From the NCBI GenBank assembly GCA_963675945.1, contig OY780932.1:496001-560000 (forward strand): 64,000 nucleotides of DNA, given 5' to 3'. Below, piece by piece: positions 27,987 to 36,668 of this stretch. Each line of letters opens with the position of its first letter. The stretch's first letter is position 1. The DNA comes from G963556115 sp963675945 (GTDB lineage: Bacteria > Planctomycetota > SZUA-567). The notes under the pieces were generated by a model. That model saw nothing but the letters and a program-made list of their open reading frames with translations, was not told the origin of the DNA and searched no databases. The translations under genes were made by a program, and so were the position numbers.

Positions 27987-29267
27987 ATGCTTGGCTTTAC
28001 CTACAGAGATTCAGAATTATTCTGTGAAGGAGTACCGGTTAAAGAAATTATCAACCATACCGCCACACCGGCATATATCTACTCCGAATCCGCCTTGAGC
28101 AGCAGATACAACTCAATCTATCAGGCCTTCTCTGAAATAATAGACACTACTATCTGCTTCTCGGTCAAGAGTTGTTCAAATATTCACATCCTACGCCGAC
28201 TTGCCGAACTGGGCTCTGGTTTTGATATTGTATCCGGCGGCGAACTCTACCGCGTAAATGCTGCCGGGGCTGACCCCAACCGAGTAGTCTTCGCCGGTGT
28301 CGGCAAGACCGACGCCGAGATACGCTACGCCCTAGAGCAGAATATTCTCTTATTCAATTGCGAGAGCGAGGCGGAACTGGCAAATATTGACAGGATTGCC
28401 GGCGAACTCGGAGTAATCGCCCCAGTATCAATCCGCATCAACCCGGATATTGATGCCCAGACCCATGCCAAGACCACAACCGGCACCAAGGAGAGTAAAT
28501 TCGGAATTGACTTTGCCCGCGCCATGCAGTTAGTATCGCGGCTCTCGCATTTCAAACACACCATCTTCAAAGGAATAGACACCCACCTTGGAAGTCCAGT
28601 ATACTCACTCACTGCCTACAGTGAAGCTGTCGAACGCCTCCTCGACTTCGCTCAGACCTGCCCAGACACCTTGGAATACCTCGATATCGGCGGCGGATTC
28701 GCCCTGTTGTATAATGAAGAAGATATTCCAAGTTTCCGCAAATACGCCGAGATTATCGCTACGCCGCTACAGCAGGCCGGACTAAAGCTCATCATCGAAC
28801 CCGGACGTGCAATCGTCGGAAATGCCGGAATTCTTGTCGGAGAGGTACAGTACACCAAGAGTAACGGGGTAAAGCACTTCGCCATGCTCGATACCGGCAT
28901 GAACGATCTTATCCGCCCGGCCATGTACGACTCAGACCACTTTATCTGGCCGGTCTCAACTCCAGAACTGCCCGATCACGAACTATTCCCAGAACTGCTC
29001 GGCGGAGGCATCTACATGCCTCAGGATGTAGTCGGTCCGATATGCGAATCGTCCGATGTCTTCTGCTGTGAACGCGAACTGCCAGAGCTTGCACGCGGCG
29101 ATCTGGTCGCAATATTCTCCGCCGGAGCCTACGGTTTCAGCATGTCAAGTAATTACAATTCTCGCCCTCGCGCCGCTGAGATTCTAGTAGAAGGAGAACA
29201 ATACACTTTAATCCGAGAGCGTGAAACCTATGCCGATCTTATCGCCAAAGAGCTTCAAGACGACTGA
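27987..29267 (+). CDS. lysA: Diaminopimelate decarboxylase
   Basis: 426 residues from the ATG at 27987 (GGAG ribosome site); a GTG at 27975 is also in frame. It is a PLP enzyme with an alanine-racemase-type barrel that makes L-lysine from meso-diaminopimelate. The PLP lysine is in CFSVKSCSN near residue 56, where family members usually read YAxKAN, so the context is slightly unusual. Glycine and phosphate-binding blocks DIVSGGELYR, GIDTHLGSP, LDIGGGF and EPGRAIVGNAG are present. The active-site CESSD Cys and GAYGFSMSSNYNSRP close the fold. It converges on htrA. Confidence 0.92.
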   Translation: MLGFTYRDSELFCEGVPVKEIINHTATPAYIYSESALSSRYNSIYQAFSEIIDTTICFSVKSCSNIHILRRLAELGSGFDIVSGGELYRVNAAGADPNRVVFAGVGKTDAEIRYALEQNILLFNCESEAELANIDRIAGELGVIAPVSIRINPDIDAQTHAKTTTGTKESKFGIDFARAMQLVSRLSHFKHTIFKGIDTHLGSPVYSLTAYSEAVERLLDFAQTCPDTLEYLDIGGGFALLYNEEDIPSFRKYAEIIATPLQQAGLKLIIEPGRAIVGNAGILVGEVQYTKSNGVKHFAMLDTGMNDLIRPAMYDSDHFIWPVSTPELPDHELFPELLGGGIYMPQDVVGPICESSDVFCCERELPELARGDLVAIFSAGAYGFSMSSNYNSRPRAAEILVEGEQYTLIRERETYADLIAKELQDD

Positions 29268-29361
29268 TCTAAATTCCAAACTGATGAGGGATAAGTCGTG
29301 TGCTTACGTTTGCCCGCTATTATTCGGACGAAAAGTTAGTCGAAGTCGGTACGAGCAGCAG

Positions 29362-30729
29362 CTACTTACAGACTATGCGCTTAGTTCCATAGTACTCTCG
29401 AAAACGCCAGGAGATATCATAACAGCCATCCTGCCCGACCTTGCCAAGCTGCTGCAGAAGCTGTTCAGGCGTAGAGACCTCGACCCCGTCTATCTTATAG
29501 ATAATACTCCCAGCCGAGAGAAATTCCTGAGCTGGACTGTCCGGGCGCACCGCACCGATAATCACCCCTTTGGTATCTGCGTCATACCCCAGTTCAGAAG
29601 CAATCTGCGGGGTGATTGCCGCAATCTGCACAATACCGAGATTCTCCAGTAATTCAATACTCCGGTTACCTACCTTGATCTCCTCAGGTAGAGACTCGAT
29701 GATTAACCGCGCCTTCTCCAGCTTTCCCTTGCGGTAATACTCAATATCGCGCATCTCATCCGGATTGGTCGTAGCGACCAGGGTTCTAAGTTCCTGATCA
29801 TCATTTATGCTCCGGGTGCCATACTTGACGATAATATCCCCACTCTGTAGCCCCGCCTTTGACGCCGGCGTCCCTTTGAAGACCTTGGTCACCAACGCCC
29901 CCTTGGCCGAGCTCAAACCAAAGGCATCAGCAATATCATTATCCACCGGTCTGAGCGCCGCACCCAGATAACTGGTAGCCACATTCTTATGCGAGATAAT
30001 TCCCTGCATAATTGTCCGCGCCAGATTTATCGGAATGGAGAAATTCAAACCTTCACTATTATTATTGGTTACCGAATTAATCCCTATCACCTCACCCCGT
30101 AGGTTTACGAGCGGCCCTCCGGAGTTTCCCGGATTTATTGGAGCATCAATTTGAATGAAATCCGCAATGCTCACACTCCCGACACTGGTTCGCCCTTTGG
30201 CTGATATAATACCGGCCGTCACCGTTGACTCCAAGCCAAACGGATTCCCTATCGCCAGCACCCAATGTCCAACCTTGCTGCTCTCGGAATCGCCCATTTT
30301 AGCAATCACCAAATTCGGCGCCTGAATACGGATAACTGCAATATCAGACTCAGGATTCTCCCCGGTCACCTCAGCCTTGATCTCGCGTCCGTCGAAGAGG
30401 CGTACAATCACCGTATCCGCACCGGCAATCACATGGGCATTGGTCAGGATATATCCCCGTTCATCAATTATAACCCCCGACCCCTGGCTATGTCCAACCA
30501 CACCACTGCTCTCAGCCTGAATATTCACCACGGTTGGGCGTAACTTATTTGCAACTATCTCAAAGGCTTTATTGAGCACACTGACCTGTTGCAGGATCTC
30601 TTCCTCCTCCGGGGTAAAATCAACCTCAATCCCCGAAGCAGTAGTACCGCAGATTACTGAAAAGAGAACGCTTACCAGCACCAACCCCGGCCCCAGCCGT
30701 TTCAACCCCCTAAAACCTTTATCTCTCAC
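29362..30729 (-). CDS. HtrA/DegP-type periplasmic serine protease with two PDZ domains
   Basis: 455 residues. GTG start with AGGAGG five bases upstream. The N-terminal hydrophobic stretch near residues 13-30 is a signal peptide or anchor. The trypsin-like domain has the triad His in TNAHVI, Asp in ESDIAVI and Ser in GNSGGPLVN. PDZ1 (LGAALRPVDNDIADAFGL to IIVKYGTRSINDD) and a more divergent PDZ2 (near 365-435) follow. These proteins degrade or refold damaged envelope proteins. It is the last gene after rfaE1 (68 bp gap). In many diderms htrA responds to envelope stress, but no such promoter is visible here. Confidence 0.94.
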   Translation of the reverse strand: MRDKGFRGLKRLGPGLVLVSVLFSVICGTTASGIEVDFTPEEEEILQQVSVLNKAFEIVANKLRPTVVNIQAESSGVVGHSQGSGVIIDERGYILTNAHVIAGADTVIVRLFDGREIKAEVTGENPESDIAVIRIQAPNLVIAKMGDSESSKVGHWVLAIGNPFGLESTVTAGIISAKGRTSVGSVSIADFIQIDAPINPGNSGGPLVNLRGEVIGINSVTNNNSEGLNFSIPINLARTIMQGIISHKNVATSYLGAALRPVDNDIADAFGLSSAKGALVTKVFKGTPASKAGLQSGDIIVKYGTRSINDDQELRTLVATTNPDEMRDIEYYRKGKLEKARLIIESLPEEIKVGNRSIELLENLGIVQIAAITPQIASELGYDADTKGVIIGAVRPDSPAQEFLSAGSIIYKIDGVEVSTPEQLLQQLGKVGQDGCYDISWRFREYYGTKRIVCK

Positions 30730-30797
30730 CGCTACCTCCTAAGATTATTTTTGTTACTCAAGAATAATACAAGCAAGGCACTTATACCGACAACCGC

Positions 30798-31805
30798 TTA
30801 TAAATTATCCAAACCACCCTGCAACGCCACTCTGAGTTCCACCGGATCAATAGAAGCACATCCGACATGCCCGACCACAACCCCGGCAGCAGCATTGGCA
30901 ACCTTCGCCGCCTCTTCCATGCTCCCCCCGGCTCCCAGCGCCAACGCAAAGGTAGCGACAACGGTATCACCCGCCCCGGTAACATCAAATACCTCCCGCG
31001 CCCGAGTAGCTATACTGAGCGGTTCCTTCCCACGCTGACACAGGCACATACCTTCTTCACCAAGTGTCACCAGAATATCCGAATCCAGCATCTCTGCCAG
31101 CCTGTTACCGAGTTCTTCACCCGGCAACCGCTCATGCAGCCCCAACATTTCAGTCGCCTCTTTTCGATTCGGAGTAATAAGACTCACCCCATGATAGAGA
31201 TCCTTATTCTGCGGCCGCGGATCGACAATAACCGGTTTACCAGATGCTCTAAGTTCTGCCATCAATTCGCTATCAACCATCCCTTTGGCATAATCACTGA
31301 CAACTATTATATCCGCTTTTGCCATCAAGAGCTTCAATTCCTCACTCCTGATGTTTTTGGATTTATTGCCTAACCCCAACTCTCTATTATCAACATTTCT
31401 ATACGGATATTCCCAATCGACCCTGAGCATCTGCTGCTGCGCAGCGACCATACGCGCCTTCTTAACCGTACAAGGTAGTGCTGGCAGAAATAATGCCTGA
31501 ATGTCGAGCTCCGCGCACATCTCTCCCAGTTTCATTCCATCGTCATCCAGCTTCTTACCAATTTTACCTCCGAGCGCAAAGAGATCGGCATTCCCCATGA
31601 GCGAGGTAATATTAGCCGCAACATTGGCCGCTCCACCAACCCGCTCGAACTCATCTTCCACCTTGAGAATAGGTACCGGCGCTTCCGGGGATATCCGTTC
31701 AACCGATCCCAGAATATAATGATCCAGCATTGCATCTCCGACGACCAGAACACTCACCCCAATCATCTTATCAACTAGTGGCACAAGCTCAACACAATCT
31801 GGCAT
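30798..31805 (-). CDS. rfaE1: D-glycero-beta-D-manno-heptose-7-phosphate kinase (RfaE1/HldE kinase domain)
   Basis: 335-residue PfkB/ribokinase-fold sugar kinase. RfaE1-type blocks VGDAMLDHYILGSVERISPEAP (first motif), RVGGAANVAANI, VVSDYAKGM, VDPRPQN and the catalytic GAGDTVVATFALAL are present. It phosphorylates heptose-7-phosphate at O1 in ADP-heptose synthesis for lipopolysaccharide core, which supports a diderm envelope. The nucleotidyltransferase half found in E. coli HldE is absent, so it must be encoded elsewhere. AAGGAG precedes the ATG; htrA follows. Confidence 0.92.
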   Translation of the reverse strand: MPDCVELVPLVDKMIGVSVLVVGDAMLDHYILGSVERISPEAPVPILKVEDEFERVGGAANVAANITSLMGNADLFALGGKIGKKLDDDGMKLGEMCAELDIQALFLPALPCTVKKARMVAAQQQMLRVDWEYPYRNVDNRELGLGNKSKNIRSEELKLLMAKADIIVVSDYAKGMVDSELMAELRASGKPVIVDPRPQNKDLYHGVSLITPNRKEATEMLGLHERLPGEELGNRLAEMLDSDILVTLGEEGMCLCQRGKEPLSIATRAREVFDVTGAGDTVVATFALALGAGGSMEEAAKVANAAAGVVVGHVGCASIDPVELRVALQGGLDNL

Positions 31806-32014
31806 AGAACACTCCTTATTTTATCTGCAAAATATACCGAATAATCTCTATATTATCCAGCACCCAACTCCTTGTTCCCGCTACAACATTCTTAAGATTC
31901 TCAAACTCAATAATTTATACCTGTTCTACCCCGGCAGTACCAACATACTCCTACCCGCTATACTCTTTGCTGCCTTTAAAATCTTATATCCATCAGAAAA
32001 TACTAACACTATGC

Positions 32015-32770
32015 TTACTCACGCGCTTCACGATACCCATGAGAAAAATGCGCCGAATAGAGCTTGGATTCAGCCCCCAGACTGGCAATAGCCCTGCCGA
32101 CAATAATAATTGCAGTACGGTCGTATCCGCTCTTCTCAACCAGCGCCGGAAGTTCGCCCAAAGTCGAGACAATTTTATCCTCATCCGCCCACGACGCATG
32201 ATAGATGAATGCCGCCGGACAATCCTTGCCGTAGTACGGCTCCAGACTTTCACAGATCTCCCGGGGCTTATGTGCTGAAAGATAAATACAGAGGGTCGCT
32301 CCGGTCTGAGCAAAGTTCACCAGTTCCTGTCCCGCAGGCAGTGGCGTACGCCCGCTACTGCGGGTAAGAACTACCGACTGGGATATCTCCGGTGCGGTCA
32401 GTTCACAGCAAAGACTTGCCGCAGCTGCCTGGAAAGCACCGATACCCGGAATCAATTCGTACTCAATGCCAAGCTCGTCCAACTGGCGCATCTGCTCGGC
32501 TATTGCGCCGTAAAGCGAAGGATCTCCCGTATGCAGACGCACCACATCTATATTTTGCTCTGCGTACTCGCGAATAATCTCTGTGGTCTCTACCAGTGAG
32601 AGCTTGGCCGAATCATACACGTTACAGGTTTCTGGTAGAATTGAAAGAAGTTCCGGATTGATCAGACTCCCGGCCCAGATACAGCACTCCGCCGTCTCCA
32701 GCAGTTTGTATGCCTTTACCGTAAGATACTCGATATTTCCCGGCCCGGCCCCGGTAAAATACACCTTCAT
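32015..32770 (-). CDS. cobM: Precorrin-4 (cobalt-precorrin-4) C11-methyltransferase
   Basis: 251 residues from the ATG at 32770 (AAGGAG upstream). Tetrapyrrole methylase fold: VYFTGAGPGNIEYLT at the N-terminus, then CIWAGSLINPELL, RLHTGDPSLYGAIAEQ, YELIPGIGAFQAAAASL and VVLTRSSGRTP. These are the CbiF/CobM blocks. It methylates C11 of the corrin ring using SAM. No other cobalamin biosynthesis gene is in the window, so it is isolated from its pathway, between an isochorismatase-like gene and rfaE1. A corrinoid need agrees with the MtaA-like protein at 16912. Confidence 0.93.
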   Translation of the reverse strand: MKVYFTGAGPGNIEYLTVKAYKLLETAECCIWAGSLINPELLSILPETCNVYDSAKLSLVETTEIIREYAEQNIDVVRLHTGDPSLYGAIAEQMRQLDELGIEYELIPGIGAFQAAAASLCCELTAPEISQSVVLTRSSGRTPLPAGQELVNFAQTGATLCIYLSAHKPREICESLEPYYGKDCPAAFIYHASWADEDKIVSTLGELPALVEKSGYDRTAIIIVGRAIASLGAESKLYSAHFSHGYREARE

Positions 32771-32811
32771 GTACAACTCTCCTTACTAATAGAAAAATGC
32801 TCACTCCCCAC

Positions 32812-33357
32812 CTAATCCGCAAGAAACTCCTTGGTATTCTCAACCCGGGCAAAGACCATACCCAGCGCCGCCATAAATGCCGCATGTACATCTCCGGCCG
32901 AGACTACTCGCCCCTGAAACTCCAGATCACAGGTCGCGCACGCATCACTGATAACCACCGATTTATACCCAAGGCCAAAAGCCGCCCGCACCGTAGTATC
33001 AATACACATATGGCTCATCGCCCCGCAAAACACCAGTTCTTTCACCCCAGCAGCATGCAACTGCTCAGCAAATGTCGTATGCTGAAAGGCACTCGGATAG
33101 TTCTTTTGTATAACCGACTCGGAATCCTGCGGCGTCACCGAATCATAAATCAAAGAACCCGGTGTCCCAGGAATAAAAAATGTCGCCCCATGGCGTACAG
33201 ACAGATGCTGAATATGAAATACCGGGTCTTCGTTATCACGAAAACGCTGCAGTATTCTCACCGTATTGTCAGCAGCACTCTCCATCCCTCGCAGCGCCAT
33301 GGCTCCACCAGAGAAATAATCATTCTGAATATCTACCAATACCAGACCTCGCACCAT
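32812..33357 (-). CDS. Isochorismatase-fold (nicotinamidase-like) cysteine hydrolase
   Basis: 181 residues from the ATG at 33357 (GGGAG upstream). Triad: Asp in VLVDIQNDYF, Lys in VIQKNYPSAF, Cys in MSHMCIDTT. The DxQNDYF start and the spacing fit the nicotinamidase/isochorismatase branch, but the metal-binding DxHxxxH motif of true nicotinamidases is not evident, so the substrate is unknown. It lies 17 bp after the glycosyltransferase gene and 41 bp before cobM. Confidence 0.88.
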   Translation of the reverse strand: MVRGLVLVDIQNDYFSGGAMALRGMESAADNTVRILQRFRDNEDPVFHIQHLSVRHGATFFIPGTPGSLIYDSVTPQDSESVIQKNYPSAFQHTTFAEQLHAAGVKELVFCGAMSHMCIDTTVRAAFGLGYKSVVISDACATCDLEFQGRVVSAGDVHAAFMAALGMVFARVENTKEFLAD

Positions 33358-33374
33358 CTCTTTCTCCCTAAAAA

Positions 33375-34277
33375 TCAGCAACCGGTAATCGCCCTTGCTA
33401 GTGCCTTAATATTCAGTTTATTCCCAACCCAGGCTTCAAAGAAGTATTTACGCGCCAACCAGCTAAAGCCGAGTACCACTGCATTTGCTGCCCGCTGATA
33501 GCAAACCTTGCTCACCACATCCGAACTCAATTGCTCCTGATAGAGTTTAAGGATATCCTTATAGACCTCTTCCCGCGCACACGCTATCTGTTTCTTATTA
33601 TGCTCTGAGGAGGTTCCTCCCTGATGCACCCGGTACAGCGTCAAGCGATCCTGAATAAAGACAAATTCAGCAAAATTAGCAAACCTCACCCACATATCCC
33701 AATCTTCAATGCAGCTACCATTAAACTCACGAAAGCCCCCTGCCGTAATCAATGTCTGCCGGTCAACCACAGATGCAGACATATTTATCCAATTAGTCAA
33801 TACTATCGCGTCCAGAATATTACCAGACACTGGGTTATTCCTAACATTAAATTTCTCTTGAAAACCGCGCCCTGTATCATTTCCCTCCGCGTCAATAAGG
33901 ACTGCGTCAGAATGTACACAGATCCCTTTAGAGCCATCTTCGCGCTTATTTAATACTTGATAAAAAACCTCCAACTTCTGTGGCAGCCAGATATCATCAC
34001 TATCCAGAAATGCCACATACTTTCCTGTCATCTTTGCCAACGCTGTCATTCTAGTAGCATTACACCCTACATTAGTTTCATTCTGAAAAAATTTGATTCG
34101 AGAATCTGTAGCGGCATACTCCTGCACAATAGCTGCCGTGGCATCACTTGATCCGTCATCAACCACAATAACTTCATAATCAGCGAAAGACTGCTGGCTA
34201 ATACTATCAAGAGCCAGGCGTATATACTTCTGAGCATTATAAGCCGGCATCATTATCGAGAAGAAAGGTTCTTCCAT
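33375..34277 (-). CDS. Family 2 glycosyltransferase
   Basis: 300 residues. GT-A fold: FSIMMPAYNAQKYIRLALDSI at the N-terminus, EVIVVDDGSSDATAAIV, and the DxD-type metal motif AFLDSDDIWLP near residue 83. A later CIEDWDMWVRFA block (ED-acceptor region) is typical of GT2 enzymes of LPS or capsule assembly. No membrane segments are seen, so it probably works at the cytoplasmic face. The ATG at 34277 is the likely start; a TTG at 34295 is also in frame. It heads the run glycosyltransferase, isochorismatase-like, cobM. Confidence 0.9.
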   Translation of the reverse strand: MEEPFFSIMMPAYNAQKYIRLALDSISQQSFADYEVIVVDDGSSDATAAIVQEYAATDSRIKFFQNETNVGCNATRMTALAKMTGKYVAFLDSDDIWLPQKLEVFYQVLNKREDGSKGICVHSDAVLIDAEGNDTGRGFQEKFNVRNNPVSGNILDAIVLTNWINMSASVVDRQTLITAGGFREFNGSCIEDWDMWVRFANFAEFVFIQDRLTLYRVHQGGTSSEHNKKQIACAREEVYKDILKLYQEQLSSDVVSKVCYQRAANAVVLGFSWLARKYFFEAWVGNKLNIKALARAITGC

Positions 34278-34393
34278 GTCAGTTCTTTCTAACAATCTTT
34301 CTGAAACTCTAATTAAGGTTACTGATTGACAATCAGCTTCTACTCCAGATAATTATAAGATAAATTCGATTAAAAGCTATAAAAAAGGGTAGG

Positions 34394-35008
34394 ATGATGG
34401 ACATAAATAGTAAGGCTCAACGCGAACTCCATAATTTTTGGCAGGAAAGGATCAAGACCTTTGGCAACAGTTTCGAGGTCGTCGGCTGGACCAAGGAGTC
34501 ACAGCAAAAGCGTTTTGCGGCCCTTTCCCAACTCGGCAAGCTTGACGGAGCAACTCTGCTTGATGTTGGCTGCGGTCGCGGGGATCTGCTCAGCTATTTT
34601 TTAAATAATAATATTGATATTGAATATACAGGTTATGATCTCAATCCCGAGATGATAGAGTTCTGCCGCGAACTCCACCCAAAATATACAGCAAATTTCA
34701 AGGTCTCTAATATTCTAGAAGAAAAGGTTGGACAAAGCTTTGACTACGTCAGTTGCATCGGAGTTCTCAATCAGGTGACAACCCCGGATAGTCCCGAATT
34801 TGCTACAGGCTTCATCAAGCAACTCTTCGCTATCGCTGGCAAAGCAGTGGCCGTATCCATAACCTCACTCCACGCCCCGTACAAAACCCCGGATACCTTC
34901 TACTTCGATCCCGCTGAGATGCTGCAGCGAGTCAGCTCAATCACTACCTGCATGCGCCTCGACCATAGCTATTTGCAAAATGACTTTACCCTCTTTTTAT
35001 ACAAATAA
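34394..35008 (+). CDS. SAM-dependent class I methyltransferase
   Basis: 204 residues. Motif I LLDVGCGRGDLLSYF (near residues 51-65), motif II YTGYDLNPEMIEFCRE and a motif-IV-like FDYVSCIGVLNQVT are present. The substrate cannot be told. The N-terminus has an aromatic and basic helix (HNFWQERIKTFG). It is transcribed divergently from the glycosyltransferase gene and ends before an inverted repeat. Confidence 0.85.
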   Translation: MMDINSKAQRELHNFWQERIKTFGNSFEVVGWTKESQQKRFAALSQLGKLDGATLLDVGCGRGDLLSYFLNNNIDIEYTGYDLNPEMIEFCRELHPKYTANFKVSNILEEKVGQSFDYVSCIGVLNQVTTPDSPEFATGFIKQLFAIAGKAVAVSITSLHAPYKTPDTFYFDPAEMLQRVSSITTCMRLDHSYLQNDFTLFLYK

Positions 35009-35049
35009 CTCATGCAAAAACCACGCTTTTCGACGCAACAAAAGAAATA

Positions 35050-35135
35050 ACTGTATGAACACGCCCGTCAGCACTTCACCCCCTAAAGCACCCCTGTCCC
35101 CCTAATGACAGTATACCCGGTCATGTTCATACAGT
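35050..35135. repeat. 12-bp inverted repeat enclosing a G-run cluster
   Basis: ACTGTATGAACA (35050-35061) is a perfect inverted copy of 35124-35135. The 62-bp interior carries four runs of three to five G on the minus strand (35116-35118, 35098-35102, 35091-35094, 35079-35083). On the minus strand the stem is followed by TATTTCTTTTG, so it may serve as an unusual terminator for the lipoprotein gene that ends at 35141. Confidence 0.7.
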
Positions 35136-35140
35136 CTGCG

Positions 35141-35743
35141 TTACAAACCCTGCCTATAAAGTCCGGCGCCAATAATAACCTCATTACCAGCGTACACTAC
35201 ATATGATTCCTTCTCAACGGGCTCCCCAGTCAACGGATCCCGCGCCGTATTCTTCACCCAGCCGCCACCGCGCTCTGCCGCTTCCTGCACCGCCTCCAAA
35301 AATCCTGTAGCCACAATCCGCCCCACCTGCTCCGGCTCGGCCCACTCGGCCAGGCACTCACCGGTAACGCGGTAGGCAAAGACATACATCCTACCCGCTA
35401 CAAACTGGCTGCTGGGATTCATAAAATCCTCCAGCGCCCGCTGCACACCGTTACGCCGCAAGTAATCCTGTGCCCGCTTAGTAAAAACCACCACATCAAT
35501 ATAACTTGGATTAGTATAATCAATCCGGTGTAATCCATCCTCCCGCTTGCCACCAGGTGTCTTACTCTCTGCAATCTCTTTGAGTCGCCTCTCGCTAACG
35601 CTATCAGTACTATTATCCCAAGTATACTGCCGAGTATACCCGCTACCTTCTTCAATAACTGCATATCCATTATCCTGCTCATTACACCCCGCAAAGCACA
35701 GAACAATAAACATTAATACAAAAGTAATCCCAAAATACCGCAT
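35141..35743 (-). CDS. Lipoprotein with a Cache-like sensor domain
   Basis: 200 residues. The signal peptide has a lipobox-like end, VLCFAGC, so lipidation at Cys19 is likely. The C-terminal half resembles a single Cache domain as in extracellular chemoreceptor sensors: DVVVFTKRAQDYLRRNG, AGRMYVFAYRVTGECLAEWAEPEQVG, then GGGWVKNTARDPLTGEP and SYVVYAGNEVIIGAGLY. There is no transmitter domain, so it may bind a small ligand and hand it to a partner, or act alone. It converges on the methyltransferase gene and diverges from the small lipoprotein. Confidence 0.8.
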   Translation of the reverse strand: MRYFGITFVLMFIVLCFAGCNEQDNGYAVIEEGSGYTRQYTWDNSTDSVSERRLKEIAESKTPGGKREDGLHRIDYTNPSYIDVVVFTKRAQDYLRRNGVQRALEDFMNPSSQFVAGRMYVFAYRVTGECLAEWAEPEQVGRIVATGFLEAVQEAAERGGGWVKNTARDPLTGEPVEKESYVVYAGNEVIIGAGLYRQGL

Positions 35744-35963
35744 ACTTCCCCCACACTCCTCCTAAACCGCAGCCATACTCATATTTACCTTTTGTAAACA
35801 CTTCCTTTCATTTTATTCCCCGACACCAACGTTTTTCTTCAACTTAAACCACAATTTTGCTATACATTCACACCGCATATCTGTAGAATAATCGGCAATA
35901 TTCATTTACTAATAATGTTATATTATGTGTTGTGTGAAAATAATGTTGGAAGGAAGTGACAAG

Positions 35964-36248
35964 ATGAAAACACTAATATTAGGCCTGATACTGATCTCAC
36001 TCGTTATTACCGGCTGCAGCAGCCAACCGGCAAGTACCCAGAATAATAAAACCCAAGACGACTTTCTTGTCGGACATATAGACCCTGAAGCGGAGAACCT
36101 GGGCTTCCCCGAGGTCTTTATCTCAAAAGAGAGCAGCAAGATAAATTGGTCATATGCAAAACAGACCACGGTCGACGGCATGGAAGTAGCCATCTACGAT
36201 ACTGGTAGAACCGTCGAAGTCTGTGGCGGGCTGGGCTGCGACAAATAA
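35964..36248 (+). CDS. Small lipoprotein of unknown function
   Basis: 94 residues from the ATG at 35964, with GGAAGGAAG upstream. The signal peptide is typical (MKTLILGLILISLVITGCSS) with lipobox VITGC, Cys18. The mature part of about 76 residues has two more Cys near the end (EVCGGLGC) and no match I recognise. It is monocistronic. Confidence 0.75.
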   Translation: MKTLILGLILISLVITGCSSQPASTQNNKTQDDFLVGHIDPEAENLGFPEVFISKESSKINWSYAKQTTVDGMEVAIYDTGRTVEVCGGLGCDK

Positions 36249-36549
36249 CTGACTGCTGCGGAATAATCTTTGCAACCGCCAGAGCCAAATCCATATGCCT
36301 TCGAGGGTTAAGATTATTAGAAAAACCAAAGATATGCTCATCGAGGCAAGCCAGCTAGGTCTATAGTATTTTGCTGACGCAAAAAAATGATTCATGACAA
36401 GATAAATCACTTAAGTGATTTTCTAGGCGTACCAAAGTGTTCTAGCATAGCCAAGAACACCATAAAGCAGGTTCAAGTTCTCGTATTACGCTTACGTAAA
36501 TAATGCTCAAGCGCTCAGCATTTGCCGAAACTCGGGGCAGATAGCTCCG
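36249..36549. other. Intergenic region with several small inverted repeats
   Basis: No gene is called. It holds TTTTGC/GCAAAA (36369-36384), an 18-bp palindrome (36404-36421), GTGTTCT/AGAACAC (36437-36460) and AATGCT/AGCATT (near 36502-36522). A 38-codon open frame (36387-36503) lacks a ribosome site. One segment is shared with the gap at 40479-40523. Confidence 0.6.
36404..36442 (+). repeat. Copy A of a short dispersed palindromic repeat
   Basis: It starts with the palindrome AAATCACTTAAGTGATTT. About 32 of 37 positions match the minus strand of 40487-40521, with one gap. In both copies one frame reads NHLxDFLxxPK, so it may be the remnant of a coding repeat or a mobile palindromic unit. 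Confidence 0.65.
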
Positions 36550-36591
36550 AAAAAAATAGTTTCAGCCCGCAGCTTGACTGAGGGCTGAAAC
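36550..36591 (-). terminator. Rho-independent terminator of purB
   Basis: A perfect 10-bp stem GTTTCAGCCC/GGGCTGAAAC with a 13-base loop is followed on the minus strand by TATTTTTTT. It lies about 80 bp past the purB stop. Confidence 0.87.
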
Positions 36592-36595
36592 ATTC

Positions 36596-36646
36596 ACCTT
36601 ATCTAAACAAGAAAATTGACAAGGCAATTTTCTTTACCTTATCTAA
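36596..36646. repeat. 11-bp direct repeats flanking a hairpin
   Basis: ACCTTATCTAA occurs at 36596-36606 and 36636-36646, on either side of the 8-bp hairpin GAAAATTG/CAATTTTC (36611-36632). It stands between the purB stop and its terminator. The role is unknown. Confidence 0.6.
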
Positions 36647-36668
36647 GATTTCAGCCATAGACAGATAC

